Below are positions 26,686 to 35,650 of a stretch of 64,000 bases of DNA, one piece after another; the stretch's first letter is position 1, and every line of letters begins with the position of its first letter. The stretch is from positions 124,001-188,000 of the forward strand of contig JADJWR010000002.1 of the NCBI GenBank assembly GCA_016716275.1, written 5' to 3'. The notes under the pieces are model-generated. The model searched no databases, was not told the DNA's origin, and saw nothing but the letters and a program-made list of their open reading frames with translations. Made by a program: the position numbers and the translations under genes. Origin of the DNA: Burkholderiales bacterium. GTDB lineage: Bacteria; Pseudomonadota; Gammaproteobacteria; Burkholderiales; Burkholderiaceae_F.

Positions 26686-26991
26686 TCAGACGATGGCGTG
26701 GGTCGGCGCCGGCACCGGTCGCCGGGCCAGCTTGCGAAGCTGCGCCAGCAGCCCGGCGAAAGCCGGCTGCCGCGTCGACACGGCGACGATCACGCGCGCG
26801 AAGCCCTGCGCCTCGACCAGCACCCGGCCGCCGTGGTCGAGAGTGACTTCATCGCCGCTGGCGGCGAACACGTCGTCGAGCCGCAGCGGCTCGGTCAGCC
26901 AGATCGCGCCGAACAGGACCTGAACCCGCGTGCCGGCCTTCGCGTCGATGCGAAGGAGCTCGCCGTCCTGCAGATCGATGATTCGTGCCAT
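26686..26991 (-). CDS. DUF2917 family protein
   Basis: The 101-residue protein matches DUF2917: LQDGELLRIDAKAGTRVQVLFGAIWLTEP, then DVFAASGDEVTLDHGGRVLVEA. This is a small cupin-like beta fold of unknown role, common in Burkholderiales. It begins on ATG 26991 and lies 13 bases upstream of the larger cytochrome gene, so it may lead that operon. Confidence 0.85.
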   Translation of the reverse strand: MARIIDLQDGELLRIDAKAGTRVQVLFGAIWLTEPLRLDDVFAASGDEVTLDHGGRVLVEAQGFARVIVAVSTRQPAFAGLLAQLRKLARRPVPAPTHAIV

Positions 26992-27213
26992 CGCCGTGTT
27001 CCCGCGTTGTCGCCGCAGTCGTTGCGGCGTGGTTCACAAGTTAGCGAGCGGGCCGCGACGGCGTTCGTAAATCTTGGTTCAGCACTTGCTAAGAATCTGC
27101 TAACGGCGGCCGGTGCGGGCCTGCGGTCCCTCGCGGCCGGGCCGGCTGTGCCGAGGGCCTGCGCTTCGCGCACCAGGCGGCTGATCGCGCCGCGCACGTG
27201 CTAGCTTGGCCGC
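26992..27213. promoter_or_regulatory. Divergent promoter region
   Basis: An AT-richer patch (27061-27105) lies between DUF2917 and the esterase. On the minus strand TTAGCA occurs twice, 11 bases apart (within about 27085-27104). GTTAGC at 27040-27045 is inverted relative to GCTAAC at 27099-27104. These may be operator half-sites. No clear -35/-10 pair was chosen. Confidence 0.3.
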
Positions 27214-28164
27214 ATGTTCCGCTGGCTCGCCGACCGCCTGCTGCGCCTGCGCACCTGGCTGGCGGTGCGACTGGGGCTGTGGCGCGGCCAGTGGCGGCCC
27301 GGACGCGTAACCGTTGCCGGCGTGCTCGGCGTGTTCGGGCCGTTCGCCGCGCATTCCTGGCGCTACAGCCTGTACGCGCCGCCGGGCCTGCGCGACGACG
27401 AGGCGGCGCCGCTCGTGGTGGTGCTGCACGGCTGCCGGCAGCGGGCGCTCGGCTTCGCCATTGCGGCCGGCCTGACGGCGATGGCCGACCGCGCGCGGCT
27501 GCGCTTGCTTTGCCCGCAGCAGCGCCGGCTGGCCAATCCTCATCGCTGCTGGAACTGGTTCCTGCCGCAGGCGCAGCGCGGCGATGGCGAGCTGCGCCTG
27601 ATCCGCAACATGCTCGACGACGCGGCGACGCGCGTGCCGGTGCAGGCTGGCGCGGTGGCGGCGGTGGGGCTTTCCGCCGGCGGCGGACTGGCGGCGCTGC
27701 TGGCATTTCACATGGCCGACCGCTTCCGCGCCGTGGTGGTGGTCGCGGCGCCGCCGCTGCTTGGCAGCCATAGCCTGCAGGACCCGCGCGACGTGATGAA
27801 GCACGGCCTGCGCCTGCCGCCGGTCACCGCGCTGGCGGTGCGGCAGGCCGCCTGCGCACCGCTGGCGATCATCCAGGGGTTGGCAGATGAGGTAGTCGAT
27901 CGGCTCTGCGCCGACCAGTTGCAGGAACAGGCGCTCGCTTCGCTGCGCCGTGACGGGCGCGAGGTCGAGCGCGTCGACGCGCCGGATGCCGCCGCGACCG
28001 ATTTCCGAAGCAACGGCGCGCTGCGGCTGCGCCGGATCGACGTACCCGGCCTGTCTCACGAGTGGACCGGCGGTCCTGGCGGCCACGCCTACTGCAGACG
28101 AGGCGGGCCGCTGCTAACGGAACTGTGCGCGCGGTTCCTGCGCGATGCGGGCATCGGCGGCTGA
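27214..28164 (+). CDS. PHB depolymerase-like esterase
   Basis: The 316-residue alpha/beta hydrolase belongs to the PHB depolymerase / LpqC esterase family. It shows the oxyanion segment PLVVVLHGCRQRA, the nucleophile Ser154 in GLSAGG, and the PGLSHEWTGG histidine region. A basic N-terminal stretch (MFRWLADRLLRLRTWLAVRL) resembles the leader of intracellular members, not a clean signal peptide. It may act on short polyesters or on aryl esters. It is a single gene. Confidence 0.87.
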   Translation: MFRWLADRLLRLRTWLAVRLGLWRGQWRPGRVTVAGVLGVFGPFAAHSWRYSLYAPPGLRDDEAAPLVVVLHGCRQRALGFAIAAGLTAMADRARLRLLCPQQRRLANPHRCWNWFLPQAQRGDGELRLIRNMLDDAATRVPVQAGAVAAVGLSAGGGLAALLAFHMADRFRAVVVVAAPPLLGSHSLQDPRDVMKHGLRLPPVTALAVRQAACAPLAIIQGLADEVVDRLCADQLQEQALASLRRDGREVERVDAPDAAATDFRSNGALRLRRIDVPGLSHEWTGGPGGHAYCRRGGPLLTELCARFLRDAGIGG

Positions 28165-28342
28165 GCGTCGCCGGCCGCTACCGCACGCACGAAACGGGGC
28201 CTGGGAACTGTCGACGCCCAAGACAACGATCACCTGCCGTCCCCTTGCCACCAAAGAGGTCTATCCGGCCGGCAGCGTGCCGAACGACCGCCAGTGCCCG
28301 AGCGCTGGCCGGGCAAAGCGCGTGGTCGCCTGATTTCGGCGT

Positions 28343-28642
28343 TCACGCCGCCGGATCGATTCGCTGCAGCGCGTATACCCGCTTGGCGCTCACCATGCCG
28401 CGCGTGGCCTTGTCGAAGCGGCCGAAGTGCTCGCTGGCCAGGTGGGACTCGAAGGCTTCGCGGTCGTGGTAGCGCTCGTAGAGGAACACCACGGCCGGCC
28501 GCGCCGGGTCGGTGCAGACGTCGAACTGTCGGCAGCCGGGTTCGCGCTCGCGCGAGATGCGCGCGTTCTCGCAGATCAGCAGCAGGAACTCCGCGATGTG
28601 CTGCGGATCGATCTCGAACTCGACGGCGACCACGTAGCACAT
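28343..28642 (-). CDS. ABM-domain quinol monooxygenase-like protein
   Basis: The 99-residue protein runs VVAVEFEIDPQHIAEFLLLI, then EPGCRQFDVCTDPARP, then FLYERYHDREAFESHLASEHF, matching YgiN-type putative quinol monooxygenases. It is the last gene of the ten-gene tetronate-type operon, 5 bases after the OtnC stop. ABM genes often accompany sugar-acid catabolic clusters, where they may mop up reactive intermediates. The role is not established. Confidence 0.88.
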   Translation of the reverse strand: MCYVVAVEFEIDPQHIAEFLLLICENARISREREPGCRQFDVCTDPARPAVVFLYERYHDREAFESHLASEHFGRFDKATRGMVSAKRVYALQRIDPAA

Positions 28643-28647
28643 CGAAT

Positions 28648-29280
28648 TCAGGCCGGATGGCGGCGGCGCAGCTCGGCTACCTGCTCCGGGGTCAGCAGGC
28701 GGACCCGCTCGTGCCGCAGCAGCAGGTAAAGCCTGGCGGTCGCTTCGAGCTCCTCGATCGCATCTGCTGCCGCAGCGAGCGAGGTGCCGGCAACGACCGG
28801 GCCGTGATTGGCGAGCAGCAGCGCGTGGTGTCGGCCGGCGTAGCCGCGCACTGCGCCGGCAAGGCGCAGGTCGCCCGGGGCGAAGTACGGCACCAGCGGC
28901 AACGTGCCGACCCGCATCACGTAGTAGGCGGTCAGCGGCGGCAGCACATCGTCGGCGTTCACGCCTTCGAGCGCCGAAACCGCCACCGAGTGCGTCGAAT
29001 GCAGGTGGACGACGGCGCTGAAGCGCGGTTGTTCGTCGTACATCGCCCGGTGGAGGAAGGCCTCCTTGGTCGGCGCGTCGCCGCCAACGTGGCGGCCGGA
29101 GGCGTCGATCCTCGACAGCCGCGACGGGTCGAGATCGCCGAAGCTCGATCCGGTCGGCGTCATCAGCCAGCCGCCTTCGACGCGCACGCTGAGGTTGCCG
29201 GTGGAGCCGTGCGTCAGCCCGCGCTCGAACATCGAGCGGGCGATCCGGACGAGCGCATCGCGAGCGGCCGAGTCGTTCAT
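28648..29280 (-). CDS. otnC: 3-oxo-tetronate 4-phosphate decarboxylase (class II aldolase family)
   Basis: The 210-residue protein has the class II aldolase/adducin fold: LTHGSTGNLSVRV, then MTPTGSSFGDLDP, the zinc motif HLHSTHSVA and a third histidine in LLLANHGPVVAG. In the OtnK-OtnC pathway it converts 3-oxo-tetronate 4-phosphate to dihydroxyacetone phosphate and CO2. Its start overlaps the OtnK stop by the ATGA arrangement, a strong functional link. L-fuculose-phosphate aldolase is the alternative for an isolated gene, but the kinase partner favours OtnC. Confidence 0.87.
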   Translation of the reverse strand: MNDSAARDALVRIARSMFERGLTHGSTGNLSVRVEGGWLMTPTGSSFGDLDPSRLSRIDASGRHVGGDAPTKEAFLHRAMYDEQPRFSAVVHLHSTHSVAVSALEGVNADDVLPPLTAYYVMRVGTLPLVPYFAPGDLRLAGAVRGYAGRHHALLLANHGPVVAGTSLAAAADAIEELEATARLYLLLRHERVRLLTPEQVAELRRRHPA

Positions 29281-30536
29281 GGGGCCACTTCGAATGCTCG
29301 GCTGAAGAAGTCCGGCCCGCCGAAGTTGCCGGATTTCAGCGCCAGCGCGTAGGGCTTGCCGTCGGCGGCAAGCGTCCACGGCACGCCAGGCGCGATTTCC
29401 GGACCGATCGCCAGCGCACGCACGCCGAGCGCCTCGACCGCCGCGCCGGCGGTCTCGCCGCCGGCGACGACGAACCGTCGCGCGCCTGCCTGCGCCAGCG
29501 CCACCGCGATCGCGCGCAGCGCATCCTCGATCACCTGCGCCGCGCGCTCGCGGCCGAGCGCGGCCTGCGCCGCCGCCACCTGCTCCGGCGGCGCCGAGGC
29601 GTAGATCAGCACCGGGCGGTCGCCGAGATGACGCTTGGCCCAGTCGATCGCCGCGGCCACCGCGCCGGGATCGCGGGCGAGGCAGACAGGATCGAGCTGC
29701 CGTCGCGGCAGCGAGTCGCCGAGGGCGGCAAGCTGGCCGAGGGTGGCGTTCGAGCAGCTGCCGGCCAGGATCACGCCAGGCCCGCGCGGCCACTCGATCG
29801 CCGCGTCTGCCGGGGCCCTGGCTTCGCCGCGCAGCGCGGCGGCCAGGCCAGCCGCGAGTCCCGCGCCACCGGTGGCCAGCCACTGCGGCGCCATCGCCAG
29901 CGCCAGTGTGCGCAGCTCGGCGTCGTCGATTGCATCGGCGATCACGTGCCGGCAGCCTTGGTCGATCTGCGCGCCGAGCCGGTCGCGCACTGCGCTCTCG
30001 CCCAGCGCCATGACGGCATGCGGCAGCAGGGCGACGCGATGTTCCGTCTGGCGGCCGAGCACGCGCACGAGGTTGCTGTCGGTCATCGGTGTCAGGGGAT
30101 GCGTGCACATGCCGGTGTCCGACAGCAGCGCCTCGCCGACGAACAGGTGCCCCTGATACACGGTGCGCGCATTGCGCGGATAGGCCGGCGTGACGACGTT
30201 CAGCCTGGCGCCGGATGCCTCACAGAGCGCATCGGCGACCGGGCCGATGTTGCCGGCCGGTGTCGAATCGAAGGTCGAGCAGATCTTGAAGTACAGGCGC
30301 CGCGCGCCGCGCGCCTGCAGCCAGTGCAGGGCCGCCAGCGACTGCGCCACCGCCTCGGCGGCGGCAATCGTGCGCGACTTCAGCGCCACCACGATCACGT
30401 CGGCGTCGGCCACCGCCAGGGTGTCGTCGGGCACGCCGTTGACCTGGATCGCCGTCAACCCCTCTCGGCTGAAGGTCACCGCGACGTCGGTGGCGCCGGT
30501 CAGGTCGTCCGCTATGCAGCCGATCAGAAGTGCCAT
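29277..30536 (-). CDS. otnK: 3-oxo-tetronate kinase (DUF1537 family)
   Basis: The 419-residue protein has the four-carbon acid sugar kinase layout. The N-terminal substrate-binding half has IGCIADDLTGATDVAVTF, YFKICSTFDSTPAGNIGP and the ALLSDTGMCTHPLTPMTDS block. The C-terminal nucleotide-binding half has FVVAGGETAGAAVEALGV and ALKSGNFGGPDFF. It phosphorylates a 3- or 2-oxo-tetronate at C4. The direct coupling to otnC and the upstream TRAP and dehydrogenase genes point to C4 sugar-acid use. Confidence 0.9.
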   Translation of the reverse strand: MALLIGCIADDLTGATDVAVTFSREGLTAIQVNGVPDDTLAVADADVIVVALKSRTIAAAEAVAQSLAALHWLQARGARRLYFKICSTFDSTPAGNIGPVADALCEASGARLNVVTPAYPRNARTVYQGHLFVGEALLSDTGMCTHPLTPMTDSNLVRVLGRQTEHRVALLPHAVMALGESAVRDRLGAQIDQGCRHVIADAIDDAELRTLALAMAPQWLATGGAGLAAGLAAALRGEARAPADAAIEWPRGPGVILAGSCSNATLGQLAALGDSLPRRQLDPVCLARDPGAVAAAIDWAKRHLGDRPVLIYASAPPEQVAAAQAALGRERAAQVIEDALRAIAVALAQAGARRFVVAGGETAGAAVEALGVRALAIGPEIAPGVPWTLAADGKPYALALKSGNFGGPDFFSRAFEVAP

Positions 30537-30558
30537 GGTCCGCCCTGCCTCGCGGCGC

Positions 30559-31836
30559 TCAGCGCAGCAGCCACACCAGCCCCATCGGCAGCGCTTCGAT
30601 GTAGGTCACCGCGAAAAGCACCACCACCGTCACCGCCAGCATCGGCAGCAGGGCGACCGACACCTTGCCGATGCCGGTCTGGGCCAGCTTGGCGGCGACG
30701 AACAGCGTACCGCCCACTGGCGGCGTGTACAGGCCGATGGCGAGGTTGCAGGTCATGATCAGGCCGAGGTGCACGAGGTCGACGCCGTATGCCTGCGCCA
30801 GCGGCACGAACAGCGGCGCCGAGAGGATAAGCGCCGGCAGCGGCTCGATGAAGATGCCGAGCAGCAGCATGGCGAAGTTGGCCAGCAGCAGGAACATCCA
30901 CTTGCTGTCGGTGACGCTGCGGACCCACTCGGTGATCGCAAGCGGCACCTGCTCGACGGTGATCACCCAGGCCAGCGCGGCGGTGGCGCCGATGACCACC
31001 ATCACCACCGCGCTGGTGGTGAAGGCCCGGAGCACCAGCGCCGGCAGCTCGCGCCAGCCGATGTCGCCGTAGAAGAACATCGAGACGACGAGCCCGTAGA
31101 CCACCGCCACCGCCGCCGCCTCGGTCGGCGTGAAGACGCCGAACCAGATGCCGCCGAGGATGATCACCGGCATCAGCAGCGCCGGAAAGGCGGCGACGAA
31201 CGCGGTCCGGATCTCGCGCAGCGACGCGCGCTCGCCGCCGCGATCGCAGCCGGTGACGATGCCGTAGCGCACGCACACCAGCATCAGCCCGACGCCGAAC
31301 AGGACGCCCGGCACCACGCCGGCCAGGAACAGGTCGCGCACCGAGGCGCCGGAGACGAAGCCGAACACCAGCATCGGGATCGACGGCGGGATGATCACCG
31401 CCAGCGTGCCGGCCACGGCGACCAGCGCGGCGGCAAAGGCGGCCGAGTAGCCGCGCTCGACCATCGCCGGGATCATCACCGTACCGATCGCCGCCGAGCC
31501 GGCGATCGCCGAGCCGGACACGCCGCCGAACAGCAGGCAGGCGAACACCGTCACCACGCCCAGCCCGCCGGGCAGGAAGCCGAACAGCGTGTGCGCGAAG
31601 GCGACGATGCGCTTGCCCACGCCGCCGCGCGAGATCAGCTCGCCGCCGACGATGAACAGCGGCACCGCGATCAGCACGAACGGCTCGACGCCGCCGATGT
31701 AGGTCAGCAGGATGGTCTCCACCGGGTGCGTCAGGCCGTACCACCAAAGCGTCGCGAAGGTGGTCAGCAGCAGCGCGAAGACGAGCGGAATGCCGGCAAG
31801 CGCCAGCACGAAGAACGCCACCGTGATGAAGACCAT
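30559..31836 (-). CDS. TRAP transporter large permease (DctM type)
   Basis: The 425-residue polytopic membrane protein has DctM signatures: PLFIVGGELISRGGVGKR, GGVSGSAIAGSAAIGTVMIP, VIIPPSIPMLVFG, FTPTEAAAVAVVYG and GLYTPPVGGTLFV. It imports the solute bound by the DctP protein encoded at 32407-33402, using an ion gradient. ATG 31836 lies two bases after the DctQ stop. OtnK follows 22 bases downstream. Confidence 0.93.
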   Translation of the reverse strand: MVFITVAFFVLALAGIPLVFALLLTTFATLWWYGLTHPVETILLTYIGGVEPFVLIAVPLFIVGGELISRGGVGKRIVAFAHTLFGFLPGGLGVVTVFACLLFGGVSGSAIAGSAAIGTVMIPAMVERGYSAAFAAALVAVAGTLAVIIPPSIPMLVFGFVSGASVRDLFLAGVVPGVLFGVGLMLVCVRYGIVTGCDRGGERASLREIRTAFVAAFPALLMPVIILGGIWFGVFTPTEAAAVAVVYGLVVSMFFYGDIGWRELPALVLRAFTTSAVVMVVIGATAALAWVITVEQVPLAITEWVRSVTDSKWMFLLLANFAMLLLGIFIEPLPALILSAPLFVPLAQAYGVDLVHLGLIMTCNLAIGLYTPPVGGTLFVAAKLAQTGIGKVSVALLPMLAVTVVVLFAVTYIEALPMGLVWLLR

Positions 31837-31838
31837 GA

Positions 31839-32363
31839 TCACGAGACGCTCTCCACCGCGGCCTCGACGTCCCGGCCGAGCAGCCTGGCGATCAGGTCGC
31901 GCAGCACGTACACCAGCGCGATCGCCGAGCCGATCGGCAGCGCCATGTACTGCCAGGCCATCGGCCAGTCGAGCACGGTCAGGATGTTGCCCCAGCTCGC
32001 CTGCACGATCACCGTGCCGTACCAGACCAGCACGCCGAGCACGGCAGCGACGATGCAGTCGATCGCCAGCCGCAGCAGGCGGCCGCCGGTGCCCTGGCCG
32101 AGCAGCTCCACCAGCTCGGTGATCGCCATGTGGCCGCGCCTTCGCGCCGCCGCCGCCGCACCGAGAAAAGTTGTCCACACCATGACGAACTCGCCGAATT
32201 CGGTGGTCCAGGCGATGTCGTAGTCGAGCTGGTGCATCACCACGTTGGCGAAGACGATCACGACCAGCGCCGCGCCCAGGGCGACGATCGACCAGTCGAC
32301 CAGTCCGCCGAGCCAGCGCAGCGGCGCCGGCTCGGGCGGGGCGGGCGGCAGCAGATGGCGCAT
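31839..32363 (-). CDS. TRAP transporter small permease (DctQ type)
   Basis: The 174-residue membrane protein has four predicted helices. The DctQ pattern includes VVMHQLDYDIAWTTEFGEFVMVWTTFLGAAAAARRRGHMAI. It pairs with the DctM subunit encoded immediately downstream (2-base gap). The Pro-rich N-terminus is cytosolic. Confidence 0.9.
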   Translation of the reverse strand: MRHLLPPAPPEPAPLRWLGGLVDWSIVALGAALVVIVFANVVMHQLDYDIAWTTEFGEFVMVWTTFLGAAAAARRRGHMAITELVELLGQGTGGRLLRLAIDCIVAAVLGVLVWYGTVIVQASWGNILTVLDWPMAWQYMALPIGSAIALVYVLRDLIARLLGRDVEAAVESVS

Positions 32364-32406
32364 CGGTCGGGCCCGGGCGCGCGGGACGAGGCGCGCCTGC
32401 CGGCGC

Positions 32407-33402
32407 CTACTTCACCGACCTGCGCACCGCCGCGGCGTCCTTCAGGAGGGCGTCGACGTCGGCGCCGTACTTCTCCTGGGCCTTGGCGTAGACCGGCTGC
32501 ACCGACTGGCGGAACGGCTCCAGCGCCGGCCGGTTGACCTTGGCACCCCTGCTCGTCATCTCCTTGAGCTGGTTGTCGTCGTTGTTCTTGATGAAGTCGC
32601 GGCTGAACGCGGCGGCGATCTTCGCCGCCTCCATCACCGCCTTCTGGTCGGCCGGCGACAGCTTCTTCCAGGTCTTCTCCGAGACCGCCAGCGGGATCGG
32701 GCTGTAGACGTGGTTGGTCAGGGTGACGTTCGGCGCGACCTCGTAGAACTTGTTCGAGTAGATCGTGTCGACCGGGTTCTCCTGGCCGCTGACCGTGCCC
32801 TGCTGGATGGCGAGGTAAACCTCGGGCAGCGGCATGATCTGCACGTTGAAGCCCATCGACTCGAGCGTCCAGCGCATCATCTCGTTGGGGAAGGTGCGCA
32901 GCTTCTTGCCCTTGGCGTCGGCGGGCCCGTTGAGCGGTTCCCTGGTCGTCATGCTGCGGAAGCCGGCTTCCCACGTCGACAGAAAGCGGAAGCCCTTGGC
33001 CGGCGCCTTGGCGAACTGCTCGGCCAGCCACTTCGACTCGTCGTACAGCTTCCAGCCCTGCTGGTAGTTGTCGACCAGGTACGGCAGCATGGTCAGGTTC
33101 AGCGTGCCGACGTGCGGCGCGTACGAGCCGGTCGAGGAAACCGTGAAGTCGATGCCGCCGAGGGCGAGCTGCTCGATGTTCTTCGGGTCATTGCCGAGCT
33201 GGCTGCAGCAGTACACCTGCACCCTGTAGCGGCCCTCGGTCAGCGCCTCGACCTTCTTGGCGAACAGCTGCGCGGCAGCCTGGCGTGCGCCGGCCTGCTG
33301 GTCGGTGTGGGAGAAGCGCAGCACCGTCTGCGCGCCGGCGGCGGTGACGAAGGTCGCCGCGAGGGCCGCGACGATCCCGCGGCGGATCAAGCGTCGGATC
33401 AT
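32407..33402 (-). CDS. TRAP transporter solute-binding protein (DctP type)
   Basis: The 331-residue exported protein has a signal peptide (cleavage after AGA, about residue 24). The DctP core includes LRFSHTDQQAGARQ, FRSMTTREPL and the ligand arginine Arg169 in KKLRTFPNEM. QQGTVSGQENPVDTI and HVYSPIPLAVSEKTW follow. Arg169 normally clamps a carboxylate, so an acid ligand such as a tetronate is expected. Paired cysteines in YRVQVYCCSQLGND are unusual and could be modified or metal-reactive. Confidence 0.93.
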   Translation of the reverse strand: MIRRLIRRGIVAALAATFVTAAGAQTVLRFSHTDQQAGARQAAAQLFAKKVEALTEGRYRVQVYCCSQLGNDPKNIEQLALGGIDFTVSSTGSYAPHVGTLNLTMLPYLVDNYQQGWKLYDESKWLAEQFAKAPAKGFRFLSTWEAGFRSMTTREPLNGPADAKGKKLRTFPNEMMRWTLESMGFNVQIMPLPEVYLAIQQGTVSGQENPVDTIYSNKFYEVAPNVTLTNHVYSPIPLAVSEKTWKKLSPADQKAVMEAAKIAAAFSRDFIKNNDDNQLKEMTSRGAKVNRPALEPFRQSVQPVYAKAQEKYGADVDALLKDAAAVRRSVK

Positions 33403-33417
33403 GGTGTGTGCCTCCTC

Positions 33418-34530
33418 TCAGTGATCGCCGGCGGCGGCCGGCATGGGCGACTCGAAGGTCGCGGTTACGGGTTGCCGAAGCGGGTCGAAGCGGTCGAGTT
33501 CGATGCGGCGGCCGTCGGCATGAGAGCAGTAGACGGCCTCCTGGACGACCAGATTGCCGAGGTATTCGCGCGCCGTGTTCTCCAGCGGCGCGTCGTGGAG
33601 GAAGTGGTCGACGACGTGGCGTTGCAGCCACTCGCAGGCGCCGCCGCCGAAGGTGTCGTCGGGACCGCGGTCGTAGGCGTGCTCGCGCTCGTCGCCGTGG
33701 TGCGGCTTGAAGTGCAGACGCGCGTCGCCGTCCAGGCGCAGCACGCCCCGGCTGCCTTCGAGCCAGCACTCGCCCATCGTGCGGCGCGGGTTGGTGGCGA
33801 CGTGATCGTTGCAGCGGTTGCCGTCGAGCAGCCCGGTCGCGCCGCCTGCGAACTCCAGGATGACGATGCCGGCATCCTCGCCGGCGATCGCCGGGTTGAT
33901 CCGGCGCAGCCGCGCCGTGACCGCGCGTACCTCGCCGATCAGGTAGCGGAAGGTGTCGACCCAGTGGATGCCGGTCTCGACCACCAGCAGCCGCGGCATG
34001 GTCTGGAAGTACGGCTGCCGGTCGAGATAGGCGCTTGCCCCCTGGCCGTCGCCCGGGCGCAGGCGGAAGGAGACGGCGTGAAGGCTGCCGAGCTCGCCGC
34101 GGACGATCAGCCGCTTCGCTTCCCGGTACCACGGCTGCCAGCGGAAGTTCTCGTGGACGATCAAGGGCACGCCGGCCGCCTCGGCCAGCCCGGTGATCGC
34201 CAGCGCATCGCCGTAGTCGGTGCCGAAGGGCTTCTGGCAGATCGCCGCGACGCCGCGCTCGACGGCGGCGCGGACGAACTCGCGATGCGTCGGCGGCGAG
34301 GTGATGATGTCGAGCAGGTCGGGGCGGGTGGCGTCGAGCAGTTCGGCCACGGTGCCGAACACCTGGGGCACGCCGAAGCGCGCGGCGACCGCCTGGCCCT
34401 TGGCGCGGTCGCGGTTGGCCAGGCCGACCAGTTCAACGAGACCCTCGCGCGCCATGTTGCGCCAGCCCAGGTACTGGAACTGGCTGAAGTAGCCGGCGCC
34501 GACGGCGGCGATCCGCAGCGGCCGCCTCAT
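33418..34530 (-). CDS. Gfo/Idh/MocA family oxidoreductase
   Basis: The 370-residue protein has an N-terminal Rossmann domain (LRIAAVGAGYFSQ). The conserved ICQKPFGTDY motif carries the catalytic lysine. The C-terminal half has VHENFRWQPWYREAK and VETGIHWVDTFRYLIGE, where the HxxD histidine is present. Family members oxidise sugars or cyclitols with NAD(P). Inside this operon it could oxidise an aldose to the lactone that the SMP-30 protein opens. Its start overlaps the upstream dehydrogenase gene by the ATGA arrangement. Confidence 0.9.
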   Translation of the reverse strand: MRRPLRIAAVGAGYFSQFQYLGWRNMAREGLVELVGLANRDRAKGQAVAARFGVPQVFGTVAELLDATRPDLLDIITSPPTHREFVRAAVERGVAAICQKPFGTDYGDALAITGLAEAAGVPLIVHENFRWQPWYREAKRLIVRGELGSLHAVSFRLRPGDGQGASAYLDRQPYFQTMPRLLVVETGIHWVDTFRYLIGEVRAVTARLRRINPAIAGEDAGIVILEFAGGATGLLDGNRCNDHVATNPRRTMGECWLEGSRGVLRLDGDARLHFKPHHGDEREHAYDRGPDDTFGGGACEWLQRHVVDHFLHDAPLENTAREYLGNLVVQEAVYCSHADGRRIELDRFDPLRQPVTATFESPMPAAAGDH

Positions 34531-35642
34531 GCCACGAATTCCCTCGTGGCCAGCACATCGATCACCGTGCGTGCGATCGCCGTGGTGCCGTCGGTGCCGC
34601 CGAACTCGAACGGCCGCACGCGGCGCTCGGCGAAGACGCGGTCGACCGCCGACTCCAGGTGCGCCGCCGCCTCGACGAGCGCGGGCACGGCGTGCCGCTG
34701 GCCCAGCCACTCGAGCATCATCGCCGCCGACAGCAGCATCGCCGTCGGGTTGGCCTTGCCCTGGCCGGCGATGTCCGGCGCCGAACCGTGCGACGGCTGG
34801 AACAAGGCGTGCCGGTCACCGATGTCGCCCGACGGCGCCATCCCCATGCCGCCGATCAGCCCCGCGCCGAGGTCGGACAGGATGTCGCCGAACTGGTTCT
34901 CGGTCGCCAGCACGTCGTACTCCCACGGCCGACGCAGCAGATTGAGCGCCATCGCATCGACATAGCAGTGGTCGGCGGCGAGATCAGCGTGCCGCGCCGC
35001 GACCTCCCAGAAGACCTTGTTCATCAGCGCCAGGCCGCGGTGCACGTTGGCCTTGTCGACGCAGGTGACGCGGCCCTTGGCCGGAGCGCGCGCCTTTCGC
35101 CGGGCGGCCAGCGCGAAGGAGAAATCGAACAGGCGCTCGGAGCCCGCCCGGGTGATACGGCCGAGGTCGAAGGCTTCGGCTTCGCTGGCGGGCGGAAGGC
35201 GGTCCGGGTTGAGCCGGCCGTAGAACCAGCCTTCGGTCTGCTCGCGCACGATCACCAGATCCACCGTCGCGGCGCGCGGGTCGGCGAGCGGCAGCGGAAC
35301 GCCGGGGATGGCGCGGATCGGCCGCACACCGGCGTACAGGTCGAGCTCGTCGCGCAGATCCAGTTGCGGCGCGATCTCGGTGCCGTCGGCGTAGCGCACG
35401 TGCGGCAATCCCATCGCGCCGAACAGCACGGCATCGGCCTCGCGGGCGGCGCGCATCGACAAGGCCGGAAAGGCGGTGCCGGTGTCGGCGTAGCACTGCG
35501 CGCCGCCAGGATGGGTCTCGAAATGCAGCCGCCAGCCGCTGCCTGACTGCTGCAGGGCGCCGAGCACGGCGAGGCAGGCGGCCATCACTTCGGGCCCGAT
35601 GCCGTCGCCTGGCAGCACGACGATGCGGAAATCAGCGGTCAT
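34527..35642 (-). CDS. Isocitrate/isopropylmalate dehydrogenase family protein (tartrate/malate type)
   Basis: The 371-residue decarboxylating dehydrogenase homologue begins IVVLPGDGIGPEVMAACLAVL. It contains VREQTEGWFYGR, the Lys in CVDKANVHRG, YVDAMALNLLRRP and ENQFGDILSDLGAGLIGGMGMAPSG. HGSAPDIAGQGKANPTA closes the active site. The TEGWFYGR loop and general pattern fit tartrate dehydrogenase / D-malate dehydrogenase (TtuC-like) better than LeuB. In this operon it probably acts on a C4 hydroxy acid and may supply the oxo-tetronate used by OtnK. Confidence 0.88.
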   Translation of the reverse strand: MTADFRIVVLPGDGIGPEVMAACLAVLGALQQSGSGWRLHFETHPGGAQCYADTGTAFPALSMRAAREADAVLFGAMGLPHVRYADGTEIAPQLDLRDELDLYAGVRPIRAIPGVPLPLADPRAATVDLVIVREQTEGWFYGRLNPDRLPPASEAEAFDLGRITRAGSERLFDFSFALAARRKARAPAKGRVTCVDKANVHRGLALMNKVFWEVAARHADLAADHCYVDAMALNLLRRPWEYDVLATENQFGDILSDLGAGLIGGMGMAPSGDIGDRHALFQPSHGSAPDIAGQGKANPTAMLLSAAMMLEWLGQRHAVPALVEAAAHLESAVDRVFAERRVRPFEFGGTDGTTAIARTVIDVLATREFVA

Positions 35643-35650
35643 CGACGTTC

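Noticed and set aside
29280..30108. Upstream extension of the OtnC frame
   Set aside because: It is in a different frame from OtnK, which clearly occupies that DNA; OtnC homology starts at ATG 29280.
30190..32223. 677-codon plus-strand frame opposite the TRAP permease genes
   Set aside because: It is a low-complexity His/Asp/Arg-rich shadow with no motif.
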